64,000 bases of DNA, from contig JAHRBS010000005.1 of the NCBI GenBank assembly GCA_024305745.1, positions 496,001 through 560,000 of the forward strand, read 5' to 3'. Below the pieces are notes generated by a model. The model saw nothing but the letters and a program-made list of their open reading frames with translations, had not been told where the DNA came from and did not search any database. The translations under genes were made by a program, and so were the position numbers. Below are positions 33,305 through 45,771 of this stretch, in pieces; within the stretch, counting starts at the first letter, position 1, and each line of letters opens with the position of its first letter. Origin of the DNA: Polyporus tsugae (taxonomy: Eukaryota > Basidiomycota > Agaricomycetes > Polyporales > Polyporaceae).

Positions 33305-35563
33305 TCACAGTTTCGACTCCTGGAACCTCGCTAGCTGCAACGGCTGGTCTGCACAGCCCGAGACGTCAGAAAAACTTCACGGGGTGTCGAAGGAAACGGG
33401 GCACACGTACATGTGTTCTGGAACAGGTTGTCCTGCGGCGTCATCACGAAATGCGACGACAGCGACTTCGCGTCGACCATCTCGGGCACGATGTCCTTGA
33501 TCGTCTTCGCGCCCAACAACCGCATGTTCATCTCGAACTCGTCCTGTCGCCACCGCCGTCAGCACCCGTCTCACTCTCCCATTTCCCATTCCTAACAACA
33601 CGCCAATGCTCACCCGGAAGATCTGGATGGCCTTCTCGACGCCCTCCTGGCCGTACGCGCAGAACGCGTACAGGAACGGCCTCCCAACACCAACCGCAGT
33701 GGCGCCGAGCGCGATCGCCTTGAGCACGTCGCTCGCGCGGCGCACGCCGCCGTCGACGTAGATCTCGAAGCGGGGGTCGGGGAAGTAGCCGCGCAGGCGG
33801 AGCGCAGTGACGACCTCGACAAGCACCTCCACGCCGGAGCGCGCGGTGTCGAGCTGCCGGCCGCCGTGGTTGGAGAGCACGATGCCCTGCACGCCCGCCT
33901 CGTACGCGAGGACGGCGTCCTCCGCGGAGCCGATGCCCTTGAGGATGATCGGCACTGGCGGGGGCCGAACAGAGCAGGTGAGCTCACGCTTCTCGAGAAA
34001 ATGGGGCAGGATAACTTACTCTTGGTGATGCTCTGGAACCAGGGGATGTCCTTCCACGAGAGGCTGGGGTCAATGAACGACTACACACCGGGTGAGCACT
34101 CAAGAATCCCAAACCGCATACAGCCAGTCAATCCACTCACGCTGATCGCGCGCGCGACGCCCTGGTCCTTCTTGACGTCCTGGCCCTTCTGCACCTCCGC
34201 GCCGGCGTCGTCGTCGACGGCCTTCATGCGCATATCCTTCTCGCGGCGGCCGAGCTGCGGCGCGTCGACGGTGATGAAGAGGCCCTTGACGCCGCGCGCC
34301 TCCGCGTGCTGCACGTACTTGCGCGTGATCTCGCGGTCGCGGTTCACGTACAGCTGCAGGAAGAACGTCTGGCCCGGCACCGCCGCGTCGAGGATGTCGT
34401 CGAACGAGCATGACGCGAGCGTCGCGATCTGTGCGCAGGGGTGTGTCAGCGTCCGCTCCCGGCGTCGCAGCCCAGGGTTCAAGAGAAGCGCGACCGTACC
34501 ATTTGGATGACGCCGGTCTTGGCTGCGGCGCGCGTCAGGGTGAGCTCGCCCTCGGGGTGGCCGAGCTTGCCCAGGGCGGTTGCGGACTGTACGATCGCCG
34601 GTGAGATGGCGGTGCGGCAGCGCGCATACACGGAGCACGTACGATGTACACGGGAAGACTGGACTTCTGCCCAAGAATGGTGGTGGACCAGTCGACCGAG
34701 GAGACGTCGCGCAAAATCCGCGGGCGGAACCATATCCTGTTGCCCAATGTGGACACATATCGTATATAGTCAGTGCGCTTGTTTGAATCCGGGCTTTCAT
34801 GAATGACCTCACCGTTGATACGCCATACGGTTCTCCCGGATCGTTATCTCATCGTCCGACGCCGAGGAGTAGTATGCCTACGTCCGGCACGCAGCCTGTC
34901 AGGACTGTCATTGAAAAAGAGCGTAGGCGCCCCGATCTCGTACCCAAGCCTTGTCCGGGAGAACGAGTTTTGCGACGTTCTCAAAGTCATGCAGGTTGAA
35001 GATGCTGTCAATTGGAGGCCGCGCCTCCATGAGCGCGAGTCTGCGCTTCTCCTCCGGAGTAACTTCCTTGACGACCTTAGCGACCGTATTAGCATCGATG
35101 GGGCCAAGGCTAAAAAGTTTACGGTGTTTTAATGAACCGCCAGAGAGGGAGAACAGACGGACGCACTGTTTTGAGACGTGGAGGTTGGTCGTAATGGCGT
35201 CGGGCGGGTGAATAGGTTCGTAAGCCTCACTACACGATCGCCGCTTAAGCTATAAAGGATGACGGCAGCCGATCAAACGGAATACTTACGTTGCGTCCTT
35301 CCCCGCATACTTGAGAATGATTTTGCTTCCACCGGGATGCTCTGCAAAGGGATTCGATCCGTTGCCGTGCCGTGATCAAAGACCTAGGCTTACCATCAAG
35401 GAAGTCCGTGACATCATAGACTTTGCCTGCAAGTAGCGTATATAGTCAAACATCTGAGGAAGAAGGGAGCGATGGTCGGACTTGACGTACCATGGACGAT
35501 GATCCAGCAGCTATCGCGGCTGGCGTGCTCAGCGACTTCGGGGCCTGTAAGAATTTGGCTCAT
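33305..35563 (-). CDS. Flavocytochrome b2-type 2-hydroxyacid dehydrogenase, copy 2, C-terminal SKL
   Basis: Paralogue of the 22300-25330 gene with the same cytochrome b5 plus FMN layout and largely shared intron positions. Start MSQILTGPEVAEHASRDSC at 35563. The haem-binding part is EHPGGSKIILKYAGKDAT, then YEPIHPPDAI. The FMN domain has FITVDAPQLGRREKDMRMK, the catalytic SNHGGRQLD, and DGGVRRASDVLKAIALGATA. The last intron (GTACGT...GTGCAG) joins DNLFQNT to YQPLQLARFQESKL-stop, a canonical peroxisomal PTS1. No mitochondrial presequence is seen. The substrate could be L-lactate, glycolate or glyoxylate; the sequence alone does not decide. Haem- and flavin-containing glyoxylate dehydrogenase activity is described in wood-rotting basidiomycetes, which makes an oxalate-forming role possible. 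Confidence 0.9.
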
Positions 35564-37510
35564 GGTGGACTAAGACGAGTAGAGGGGAAGGGTGGAGAGG
35601 GCGGGGCACGGCGGGTGGTTGTCTAACCAGCTTGCCCCGGTTGGCTCATTCTTTTCAACTGGCCAGACACGGGACGGGGCACTCCGCACGCGTCGAGTAT
35701 CGTTGGACTAACGCCAGCCTCGGAGACCCGTGCAGGTGGCTCAGGGCCACAGCTTGAACACGTCACTAGGAAACAGTCAGCCTGACGATGCACTGGCAGC
35801 ACGAAGTCCTGCCCAAGATAGCGGGATGATTCGTGAGCGGAGAAGGGGAGCCTTGGCAGAGGACTCACCTCTCCTGCGGGGTTTAAGCGCATGTCCGCAC
35901 CACCTCAGGCGATAGTGGCCGGGGTTAAGAATCCCGGCAGTGCACCCCATGGCAGGGACGTCGGTATCAATACAGTCGGTCACAATGCGAGCCATGCCCG
36001 ATACTCGGCAAACATTTCAAAGTGACTTCGGCAAAGCAAAGGCTTTGGGAGTGAAGATAAGGACGTTGAATAGCAGCACAATGTCAACCACACAAAATGG
36101 GTCCATTGCCCAAGCTTTTCCCACGGCGCCTCCACGCTATGGGCGCCTGATGATAATCGCGGGAAGGATCGCAACTCCGTCCCTCTAAGTATCCTCCGCC
36201 GATACATATCCCTTACCTTGGTCCAGAACCTAAGCTTGTCTACGGTCCGCTCTGAACTATAATTCTGCATTTCGCCGAAGGGTACCAGAGGAGATGGAAG
36301 ACCGCCACCTGTCGATCTCCGGATGTTCCTCCCTCGTCCGTGTACTCGATCAGTAGTAGGAATGCTGGGGTCTGCTAATGGTATCAGTGGGTCCGAGTCG
36401 GGAACGATCGCACTATACTTACCGACGCCTCGTGGGACATGCTTAGCGTCTTCTCCTTTGAATGGTATGTGCAAGGCATGTGTATTCTCCCAACCCAACC
36501 TAATACATCGCATAATCGCATTTACACATGTTACTATCCAATTCCTCACGCACTCTGTATCATTTAAGGTTCTTTCCCTTCCTTCCTTTCGACGCGAGAG
36601 CATTGGTCGCTCTTGGCGTTATAAAGTAACTAGCCGAAACTTTTCCCGCTCTATCTCCGAACACCAGCCTGTCAACGCGCTGTCCCAGCAGTTGTCCCAA
36701 GCGCAGTCACAGTCCCATCACTAGTCGAATCGGAACCACTCTCCAAATAGCGCGCACCCTTCCTCATCCTCAAGTGGAACTCAGTATTTCCATCCTCGTC
36801 CTCGGACCATTTCTCCCTCTTCGTTGGGCCAAGCCAGCTTGGCTGTGCAAGGCCGACGTACCAAGACACTCGCACCGGGTGCTGCGCATCCCGATGGGTG
36901 CGGGACAGCTTGAATGAACAGATGGGGAAAAGTGCGGGCCTACTTTGTTTGTTCCCTCGGTACAGAATTCTAACGCCGCACCATTCCTGTCCGCTGGTCC
37001 CGAAGATCGCTTCTGGACGACAGCGATCCTAGGCAGCCTTCTCCACCGCTACGGCACCCCTCAGCGTTCCGGTCCTCGGTGCGCCTGGAGAGCCACCCGC
37101 TTTCTGCCAGCAAGGAATGGCGTCTCGACTACCCAGCCTGGCAGCACAGTGCGCGCCGCACAGTATATTCGGCTGCCATGACACGGCGGTGCGTGCCAGA
37201 TTTCCGGTTCTGGGTCTCACCGTCTCCCGTTGTGATGCTTTCGGAAGAGGGTGTACGTGTCTGCGCCAAGGGACATCAGCCCATGCGTCTATTTTTTGTC
37301 ATCAGCGACTTCTGCGCTCGTAAGAAGACACGATCGCGTCTTTTCCAGTACTGTTCCATCCCTCTGGGTCTTGTCGCTTCCATTTAAAAGCTCATCCGCA
37401 CGACAGAACACCCCATCACCCAACACACCCTCCTCACAATCATTCCGCCTCAGGGCATCCAGTTTCCAACCATTCTTCTATCTATCGCATATCTACTACG
37501 CCGCATCGCC
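35564..37510. other. Divergent intergenic region, about 1.9 kb
   Basis: Holds the promoters of flavocytochrome copy 2 (-) and the ICL-superfamily gene (+). A 207-codon open stretch at 35980-36603 (-) has no recognised domain and is not supported as a gene. Confidence 0.5.
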
Positions 37511-39115
37511 ATGCCCGGCCTCGATCTCTTCGGCTCTAGCACCCCGGCCACCGCCAACACCATCGTGGAGGTGCCTCCCGCCCAGTCAACCTTCGGCCCC
37601 GTCCCCATCCAGGTGGACGAGCCCGAAAAACCAACCGAGGTCGCGGTCAGCGTCCCCCGCGGCCTTGCCGGTCCCGCACCGTACTACAACCCCCGCCTTG
37701 ACCCCAAGAACTTCCTCGAGGGCCCGCTATCATGGAACCCTGCGACTCGTCTCCGGCAGATGCTCGCCCGCCCCGGTATTGTGGTATGCAGTCTTGCCTC
37801 ACGACCAACCACATGCCCGATCCTAATCGCGTTGTGCCGGCTATTTAGGTTGCACCCGGTATCTGTGATGGTATCAGCGCGCGCTGTGCACTTGAGGCCG
37901 GCTTTGACTGTCTCTACCAGAGGTGCGTTTTCTCGGTCGTTAGCGGTTAAAAATATTCGCTGATGGAGATTTGCATACAGTGGCGCAGCGACGACTGCCT
38001 CGCGCCTCGGTGGGCCCGACTTGGCCATTGCGACCCTCAACGACTTCGTGCAGGTACGCACCCACCGCTTCACTCCTCCTAATCGGTGATGCTCACGCAT
38101 CCCACCCGTCAAACAGAGTGCGCAAATGGTCTGCAGTCTAGACCCCACCGTCCCGGTCATCGCCGACGCCGACACCGGGTAAGCACGCACGCACGCCACA
38201 CCGGCGGAACACCGCGGCTCACCTCTTTGGGTTGGCATTTTACAGATTCGGCGGCCCCGCGATGGTGGCCCGCACGGTGACGCAATACGCCCGCGCCGGC
38301 GTCGCGGCGCTGCACATCGAAGACCAGGTGCAGACGAAGCGCTGCGGCCACCTGCTGGGCAAGCAGGTCGTTTCCCGCGAAGAGTTCATAACGCGCATCC
38401 GCGCCGCCGTCATCGCGCGCGATGCTATCCCCGGTGGTTCTGACTTCGTAAGCGTCCCACCCTCCACCGCCGCATGCGGCGTGCCCGTTGCTCCATCTAG
38501 AACCACGAGCTCACGCGGACCTGAATATGCTGCAGGTGATCATCGGACGCACGGACTCGGCACAGGTCCTCGGCATGGACGAGGCGCTGTTCCGGCTGAA
38601 GCTCGCGGCGGACGCCGGTGCGGACGTGTGCTTCATCGAGGGTGTGAAGAACGCGGAGCTCCTCAGGTCGACCGTCGCGGCGCTCGCGCCCAAGCCCGTC
38701 CTCGTCAACGTCATCTCGGGGGGTCTCACGCCGTCGTTCACGACGAAGGAGGCCGAGGAGTACGGCGCGAAGATCATCAGTACGTCCCTTCTGTTTCTGT
38801 CTCTGTCTCTGTCTCCCGTCCATCCGATTGCATGGTGTGGCTGATGCGTGGGCTGGGTGCAGTCTTCTCGCTGGTGAGCTGCGTCGCGGCCGTGCACGGC
38901 ATCCGCGCGGCGATGGCGTCGCTCAAGAAGACGGGCACGGACTTCTCGAGCGCGAAGGGGATGGACCCCAAGGCGTTCTTCGAGGTCATGGGTACGCAGC
39001 ATCGCATACACCCCCCCGTCCCGACGCATATACTCACGCCTTCTGCCTCACAGGTCTCAAGGACGTCGTGGACCTCGACGCGCAGGCCGGCGGCAAGGCG
39101 TTCGAGCAGGTGTAA
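37511..39115 (+). CDS. Isocitrate lyase/PEP-mutase superfamily C-C lyase
   Basis: 372 residues from exons 37511-37783, 37849-37922, 37981-38053, 38117-38178, 38246-38447, 38536-38779, 38863-38991, 39054-39115 (frame closes). A TIM-barrel enzyme of the group containing 2-methylisocitrate lyase, dimethylmalate lyase and oxaloacetate acetylhydrolase. Landmarks: MLARPGIVVAPGICDGISAR, CLYQSGAATTASRLG, the Mg site VPVIADADTGFGGPAMV, the active-site loop IEDQVQTKRCGH with its catalytic Cys, VIIGRTDSAQV and NVISGGLTPSFTTKEAEEYG. The residues that separate oxaloacetate hydrolases from methylisocitrate lyases could not be judged without an alignment; LTPS carries Pro rather than Ser where I believe the marker lies. 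The N-terminal 75 residues are a Pro-rich lead, without a clear targeting signal. Confidence 0.85.
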
Positions 39116-40975
39116 ATACGCTCTCATACGATACCCCTGATTCTTCTTCCCGTCGGTGTCGACGCCTTACGTAGTTGGCGGTTCGGCCGCTCTATCTCCC
39201 CCTCCCCGTCTCCCGTGGATCGTGGTCGCCGATTAATACGGCGTTTAGAAAATTTGGGTCTATTTATCTGAGTTTTCGCGCTACCGTTTGTTCAATCACC
39301 CTCGCATCATGTACCTATAACATTAGACAATCGATCTCACGCTGTTGTTGTTTTCATCCTTTATCAAGTGATGGGGATGGTGCGCGCCTCGTTCGTGACA
39401 ACGGATGCCATTGGTCTTCAAGCCCAGTCAAAATCGACAAATGTGCCAGCATTCTGGAGCATTCGCCATCATCCGTCGTCGTGTGGCTTACGCGCTGGCC
39501 AATTCGGATGACCGGGGAACGCTCTGTTGGACGATTCACGATAAGATCATCCCTGGTCATTCCGTGAACTTTTGAATTTTCTATTTTTATACTGCGCCAT
39601 GCTACATTGTTCCCCCTCCTCTTCTGTACTCCCTCGGATGATACCACAGCCTCGTGCATTACTAGGGATGATAAAAGGGCCCATTGTTTTCTATTTTAAG
39701 ACAGACAGATTCGACGCTATATGTATGACGTATGCCGGGCCCCGCCCATGTCCGGCCAACAAACCCTTCGCCCCCGCCGTGCCCGCCACTGGCCCCGCCC
39801 ATACCGAGTCAACGTCGCCGCCGTACCTCCCTCCCATCCCGCCTGCAATTGCGCTCCTGCTTGTTCCTGCAACGTTGCATGTCTGAGATCAAGGAGTGGA
39901 CGCACCTTCGGCAGCGAGGTCTCGGACAAGCGAAGACATGAACGCACCATTTCCATCAGATCCGCGACTCACCTCGGACCGAATTCCATGCAAGGGACTC
40001 ACCTAATATGAAATGTGGCAATGGCATCATACCTGACATAGGCTAATAGGGTCAGTGGAAGTCCCTTCCAGGCGGCGGGGAGGGAATAGAGGCACAAGCG
40101 TGGTGGGGAGAAGAAAGGGGAAATGTTGGATGCCGCCAGCGAGGATGGGATGATATAAGTGTGCCACAGAGAGTGTGAAGACATTGCTGTGGATGGGATA
40201 AGCTGAGTCTCTCCAGGTGGCAACTGGGAAACGTTAACGCAGACAAGTTGATTGCATTGAGGATGGCAGGAAAATATCGCAAACATTGATAACATCGAGC
40301 AGGTTTATGGACTTGTCTCAAGGTATTCACATCAATGTTTATGAGCACTTGCACGCGCGGACAATGCCGCACGATGGTCCGTTTCGTGAGTTCACGATGG
40401 GACACAACAGGGCTGCTCCGACACGACTGCACACGACAGCGCACGCCCTGGGATATTGGGGTGCTTGTCGATTTTCACTGGGAAGCTTCAAGCTTCACCA
40501 CCGGTGAGCCGAACAGCACTGTATTATTGACCCGACCACCCCAGACGCCTCTTTTTCCATAAACCAGGGTCACTTGAGCCGGGGGTAGGCCGTCGGGCTC
40601 AGACTCGCTATGGTTCAGGCTTGGCCTGCCATTGGCTAGCGCTGGTTCTGAATCGCGCCAAAATCGCGCGACCCCGGACACCACTAGTGCCCGTTTCGGT
40701 AATCCTAGCGCTGGCGTGGTGCGCTTGCTGCTGTATGTAGCGTAGTCGGTCTTATCCCATCCGTTCTCCGTTCAGCGTAGTCGGTTCTATGCAATCTGTT
40801 CTCTGTTCTCTGTTCTTTGAACTGCACCTCACGGTAGTAGGCAGGCTCGGAGTCGGCCGTGGAGGCCGCCCTTGGCAGATTCTAATACTCATTCGATTCT
40901 GACTCCGTCGTAACTATCAGTACCAATGAGATATCTACGGTTAGGGTTCGTAGGGGCTCCGCACTGTATTCAAGT
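39116..40975. other. 3' flank of ICL-like gene; start of the duplicated segment
   Basis: 39297-39385 is nearly repeated at 48233-48329, and 40526-40975 is related to about 48390-48807. The 1.1 kb between (39400-40525) has no counterpart downstream. No gene is supported. Confidence 0.55.
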
Positions 40976-43134
40976 TCAGCTCTCGCGCTTCCGCTTCCTG
41001 AACAACACTTTGCCCCCGGGGTCAGGCAGGATGTTTCGGGCGAGGTACACGTTCTTCGGTCGGGTACCGTCGCCGCCGAGCTTGAGGTCGTAATGGAGCA
41101 GGATGTACGCGACGACGGTCTTGAGCTCGTTCACCGCGAAGAACCGTCCGGGGCTGGGAAAGTCCGAGTCAGGACGTGTCAGCTGTCTATCCGATGTCCG
41201 ATCAACGTTTCCAGCCCAAGATGACGCACCATGCATGCTTGCCGTGCCCGAAGGCGATGAACTCGGTGGAGGTGTTGACGAACTGGTGCTTCAGCGACTC
41301 GCCCTCTTTCTCCCTCGCGCGCGAGAAGCGGAACGGGTCGAACGTGCTCGCGTCCGGGTAGTACTCCTCGTTGAGATGCGTCGCGCTCTGGGGAGCCGCC
41401 ACGGAGGTGCCCTTGGGGATGACTGTGCCGTCGACGAGGGTGACATCCTTGAGGGCCTTGCGAGTTAAGGACGCTGAAGAGGGAGTGATATTCCGCGGTC
41501 GATGTGGGATCGCTTCGGAGAGAAGGGAGAGAAGGGACGTACTTAGAACGATGCCGTGGATGCGGGTGGATTCTTTCAGGAAGCTGTCCAGCTTGGACAT
41601 GTTGGTAATAGCGCTCTTCGTCCACCCCTCTGCCGCGATGATCGGCTCGACCTCCTCGCGCAACGGTTCGATGTACTCCGGCATAGAGGCAAGGTCGTAA
41701 AGGGCATGCGTTAAGCTCTATTCATCGAATGCAATTGACATCGGACTGGGGGGTCGAGGACAACAGACAGAGACGGAAGAAGCACATACGTTGGACGTGG
41801 TATGGATTGCGCCCGAGTTGATGAACAGGAGCCTCTCGACGATGCTCATGTCGTTGTAACCCTTGGGCACGGCAATATCGAGGACCCATTGAAGCCCGTC
41901 ATTCTACGCGTAGGGGCAGTAAGCCGTCGAATAGCTCGTGGAGGGACACCGAAAACAACTACTTACTGGTTTTTCTGACCAGTCGTCCCCGTATTCCTTC
42001 ATGTTGGCTCTACGCTCCTTGAGCACCGGCGTGAACAACGGGACGGTCCGGCGGACGGCCTTTCTGACGCCACTTATGTAGTGTCCGACGAACCTACACA
42101 AATACCATTTGGTTCGCACTCGTGAGCCATCTAGGGCATCTAGGAACACTCACGGCTTTATGAGCTTGGGGAGGTAACTAATCAGTGCTCCGTCGCTGTT
42201 AATATCCAAGGCGAAGTCGATCGCAAGCTCCAAGTACTCCTTATCGCGACCTAATGGGCATGTATTTTTAGCATGTCCAAACCCGTCTTCCTGTGCATCC
42301 CACTCACACAGAGGGGGCCCGACGAAGACCCGGTTGCTGATACGAGCGATGATATTTAGCATGGACTGCCAGACGCTGACCTCGACCCAATCTGTAATGA
42401 TCAAACATGAGCCAAATAAAAATGCCCGAGGTTCCGACATCCTCGTACTGACCATCCGTAGAGCCAGTCGGGATGTATTCCGGGAGCACCATAGAAAGCT
42501 CGTCGACGACGTCCGGAAGGACCGCAGGGAGCATGCGCGTCAGCTTGTCCCTGATGACGTCGACGTGGTACGGGTCGTCGAGCGTCTCCCGTCCGACGGT
42601 GAAGCGAACTTGCTGGATCTATGCAGCCCGGAACTGACGGTGAGGACCACAACCTAGCAATACTAGATGAGAACGCACGTCCTCGATGCTCTCCGCCAGC
42701 GACAGCTCGGATTCCGGCCGCTTCCGCAGATCCTCGACGAGCTGCTTCCCGGTGAGGATGACCACCCACTGGTCGATAAGGGCGATCTTGAAGGCCGAGT
42801 TATAGTACTGTTACCAGAGAGCGGGTTCAAATCAGTCGGCTTAGATCGTGGAGTCCGTGAGGGAAGACACAAGCATACCTTGTCGTAGCCTTCCTGCAAC
42901 ACCCCTTTACTGTCTTGCAAGGTCCTCATCGCGGTCAAATAAGACAGGATCGGGGCAGATGGACCGCCCACAGTGGGTATAGCCCGCAGCTACATGCCAC
43001 GGTTAGCAGTTATAACACAGGTGGTCTCAATGCGGATAACGACTTACTGGGTCTGTCCTCCATTTGATTAGATACCAGGTCACAAAGACTGCTAGAGACG
43101 CATAGAGGACGCTTTGAAGATCTAGTGGTGACAT
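40976..43134 (-). CDS. Cytochrome P450 A
   Basis: Membrane-anchored fungal monooxygenase, ER-bound by an N-terminal helix (SVLYASLAVFVTWYLI). Many short introns. In order: anchor, AIPTVGGPSAPILSYL, LIDQWVVILTGKQLVEDLRK, DDPYHVDVIRDKLTRMLP, SNRVFVGPPLC, the I-helix region LLFINSGAIHTTSN, the K-helix ExxR in LKESTRIHG, the PERF-like FDPFRFSR, and the haem loop FGHGKHACPGRFF. An intron splits the haem-ligand Cys codon (TG|C). The I-helix has His where many P450s carry an acidic residue; its sisters share or vary this. All exons read open. The family resembles mushroom P450s acting on terpenoids (CYP512-like), by memory of motifs only; the substrate is unknown. Confidence 0.88.
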
Positions 43135-43636
43135 TCTAGCTGTGGAAGGTTGAAACGTTGAAGGGGGTCAACGATCAGTGAAAGGCGAGGTCGGTTGATG
43201 CAGTTGTTCACGGCACATGCCCACATATATACTACATACGAAGAAGCCGGGCGTCCGGCCAGACCGTTTTCCGAAACACCGAACATGCCGATGCCGGTCG
43301 GTTCTAACTGAAGGATTGAATTAATGACCGACCAACGGGGAGTGGGAGGTGTGAGAACAGCGTGAGTCACCGTTGATTCCGAGTCGGTACGGCCGCAGTG
43401 GCTGTGCTCGGGCGGTGAACGACTCAATATTAATGATGACTCGTCCTGGCGCCGGGCCGGAGGCGAGAGCCTCATGGCCGTGCGGCGGTCGGCGTCTTCA
43501 TGGTTATGTGACTTGACCGAAACTTTCTTTGAATTTGCATTTCGCTCAGTCGACACGGCATCTAAGCAGTACACAACGCCCCAGCCACAACTAGCCGGGA
43601 TTCGTTCTGTCAGTGTGTGGCAGAAGCATCTCAACT
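43135..43636. other. Promoter of P450 A / 3' flank of P450 B
   Basis: An ATATATA element at 43225-43231 lies about 90 nt upstream of the P450 A start. The same layout, with GAAGAAGCCGGGCG beside it, recurs before P450 C. Confidence 0.6.
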
Positions 43637-45771
43637 TCAATGTCCCGCGCCACCACTGGCACTGGCAGGCACCTGGCGCTTCCTGAACATGATCGTGCCC
43701 TCCTGGTTCGGGAGGACGGTGTTGGCGAAGTAGACGTTGGGCGGGCGCGCCCCGTCCCCGCCGACCTTGAGGTCATAGTTGACGACGATGTACGCGAGCA
43801 TCGCCTTCAGCTCGTTCGCGGCAAAGAACCTTCCGGGGCTGCATGAGACCAGTCGGCGTACAAACCTATATCAGTACCGAGGTGCAACACAACGTGAAGA
43901 AGACGTACCACGCATGCCTCCCGGCGCCGAACGAGACATAGCTGTTGGACGTGGCGACAAACTGGTGCTTCGTGCCCTCGCCCTCGCCCTCGCGGATGCG
44001 CGCGAAACGGAAGGGGTCGAACTCGGCCGCGTTCGGGTAGTGCGCCTCGTCGTAGTGCATCGCGTACGAGTTGGCGGACACGAGCGTGCCCGCGGGCAGG
44101 ACCGTCCCGTCGCTGAGCGTGATGGCCTTCAGCACCTTGCGGTTGACTGACGCTATGCAACTAGTTAGCATAACCTTCATGGAACAAGACACATCACCCA
44201 CTCAGTCCGAGGCCGTTGAAGCGTTGGGACTCCTTCAGGAAGCTGTCGAGCTTGTGCATCTTGCCCATCGCGGCCTTTGTCCATCCCTCGGCCGCCGTGA
44301 TCGATTCGACCTCCTCGCGGAGCGGTTTGATGTACTCCGGGGAGGCGGCCAGGTCATACAGTACGTGTGCGGTGCTCTGTGAATGTTGTCAGCACCGAGT
44401 TCAGGGAGACGAGGGCGACTGGCGCGTACCCTTGACGAGGTATCTATAGCCGCGAAGTTCACTAGCAGTATCCTCGCCGCGATGGACTCGTCGCTAGCTC
44501 CCCTCGTGATCGCTTCTTCCAGTACCCACTGGAGCATGTCGCTCTGGTTTGCAAGTGTTCATCTTATGAGGCACGAGATGGGCAGCGTCAGAAATCACGG
44601 CTCACCGGCTTGCCAGGCCAATCTTCTCCCAGACCGTGTTCTTGGATCTTCGCCCTTCGCTCGTCGATGATCGGCTTGAGATGCGGGAGCGCACGGCGTA
44701 TGGTCCGCTTGACGTTGCTCATCCTCGTCGCGACGAACCTACACCATGATCTTCAGCAGTTCGTCGATTCTGAGACAATCCTGCTCACGGTTTCAGGGGG
44801 CGGGGAAAGAGGTTCAGAAGGAAGCCATTGAAGACGATGTCCATCGTGACCATGATCGCGAGGTCGAGATACTCTTCGTTGCGACCTGCGATTTCACTGA
44901 GACTCCATCGAGGGAAGACACGAAAAGTAATGACTGACATGTGGGAAGTCCGACAAACACACGATTGCTGAGGCGCGCCACAATCTTCTGCATGGTCTTG
45001 ATCACATCAACAGAGGTCCAGTCTATTGCCGTAAGGTCAATCTCTGTTCAGCATCCGTCAAGTGAGATACGGATACGAAGCGCACGCACCGTCACCGTGT
45101 GTGGGGATGTACTCGGGTACAGCAGCCCTGATCTCGTCAACCACGTCAGGCAGGATGGCAGCAAGCGTCCTCGTCAGCTTGTCCCTGATGAGGTCGATGT
45201 GGTACGGGTCATCATAGGCCTCGGGACCGAGGATGTATCGAATTTGGAGGAACTGCCGTGCACGGCCGAACAGTCAAAATCGGGAACATATTCGAGCCAG
45301 GGCTTTGACTTACGTCCTCTGTGCTCTCCATGAACGACAGCTCCTTGTCCGGACGCTTCCTGATCTCATCCAACATCTGGGGACCGTTCACGATGACCAT
45401 CCATTGGTCGAGCCGGGCAACCTTGAAGACCGAGCCTTGGAACTTCCCGTGCATGGCAATCGTTGGTGAGTATGGATGCCGTTGCGCCACAGTTCCTCTC
45501 AAAAGGATGGCCACGCACCTGCTCATAACCTTGTCTGAGGATCCGCCTGCCGTTGCGCGTGTAGTTGATCGCGGACCAGTAGGACAGGATGGGCGCAGAG
45601 GGCCCGCCGAGAGTGGGGATGTTGTTAAGCTAATGGGAACAAAAGATTTGAGAAGACTGACATTGTGCTGGGATTCGGGATACCCACCGGATTTCTTCGC
45701 CATCGGATGAGGTATATGGCCGCGAGGACGGCTAGCGCACTATAGAAGGCTGCATATTGGACTTCGTGCAT
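43637..45771 (-). CDS. Cytochrome P450 B
   Basis: Same family as P450 A but a distinct branch. Start MHEVQYAAFYSALAVLAAI, a membrane anchor. Motifs: DQWMVIVNGPQMLDEIRKRP, SNRVFVGLPTC, I-helix ILLVNFAAIDTSS (acidic residue present, unlike A), ExxR in LKESQRFNG, FDPFRFAR, and the haem loop FGAGRHACPGRFFAANELKA with the Cys codon split by an intron. The C-terminus reads MFRKRQVPASASGGAGH. All exons are open. It sits head-to-tail behind P450 A, about 0.5 kb apart. Confidence 0.88.

Noticed and set aside
35980..36603. 207-codon open frame on the minus strand
   Set aside because: No motif, no hydrophobic or repeat pattern, and it crosses promoter-like DNA. Probably chance.
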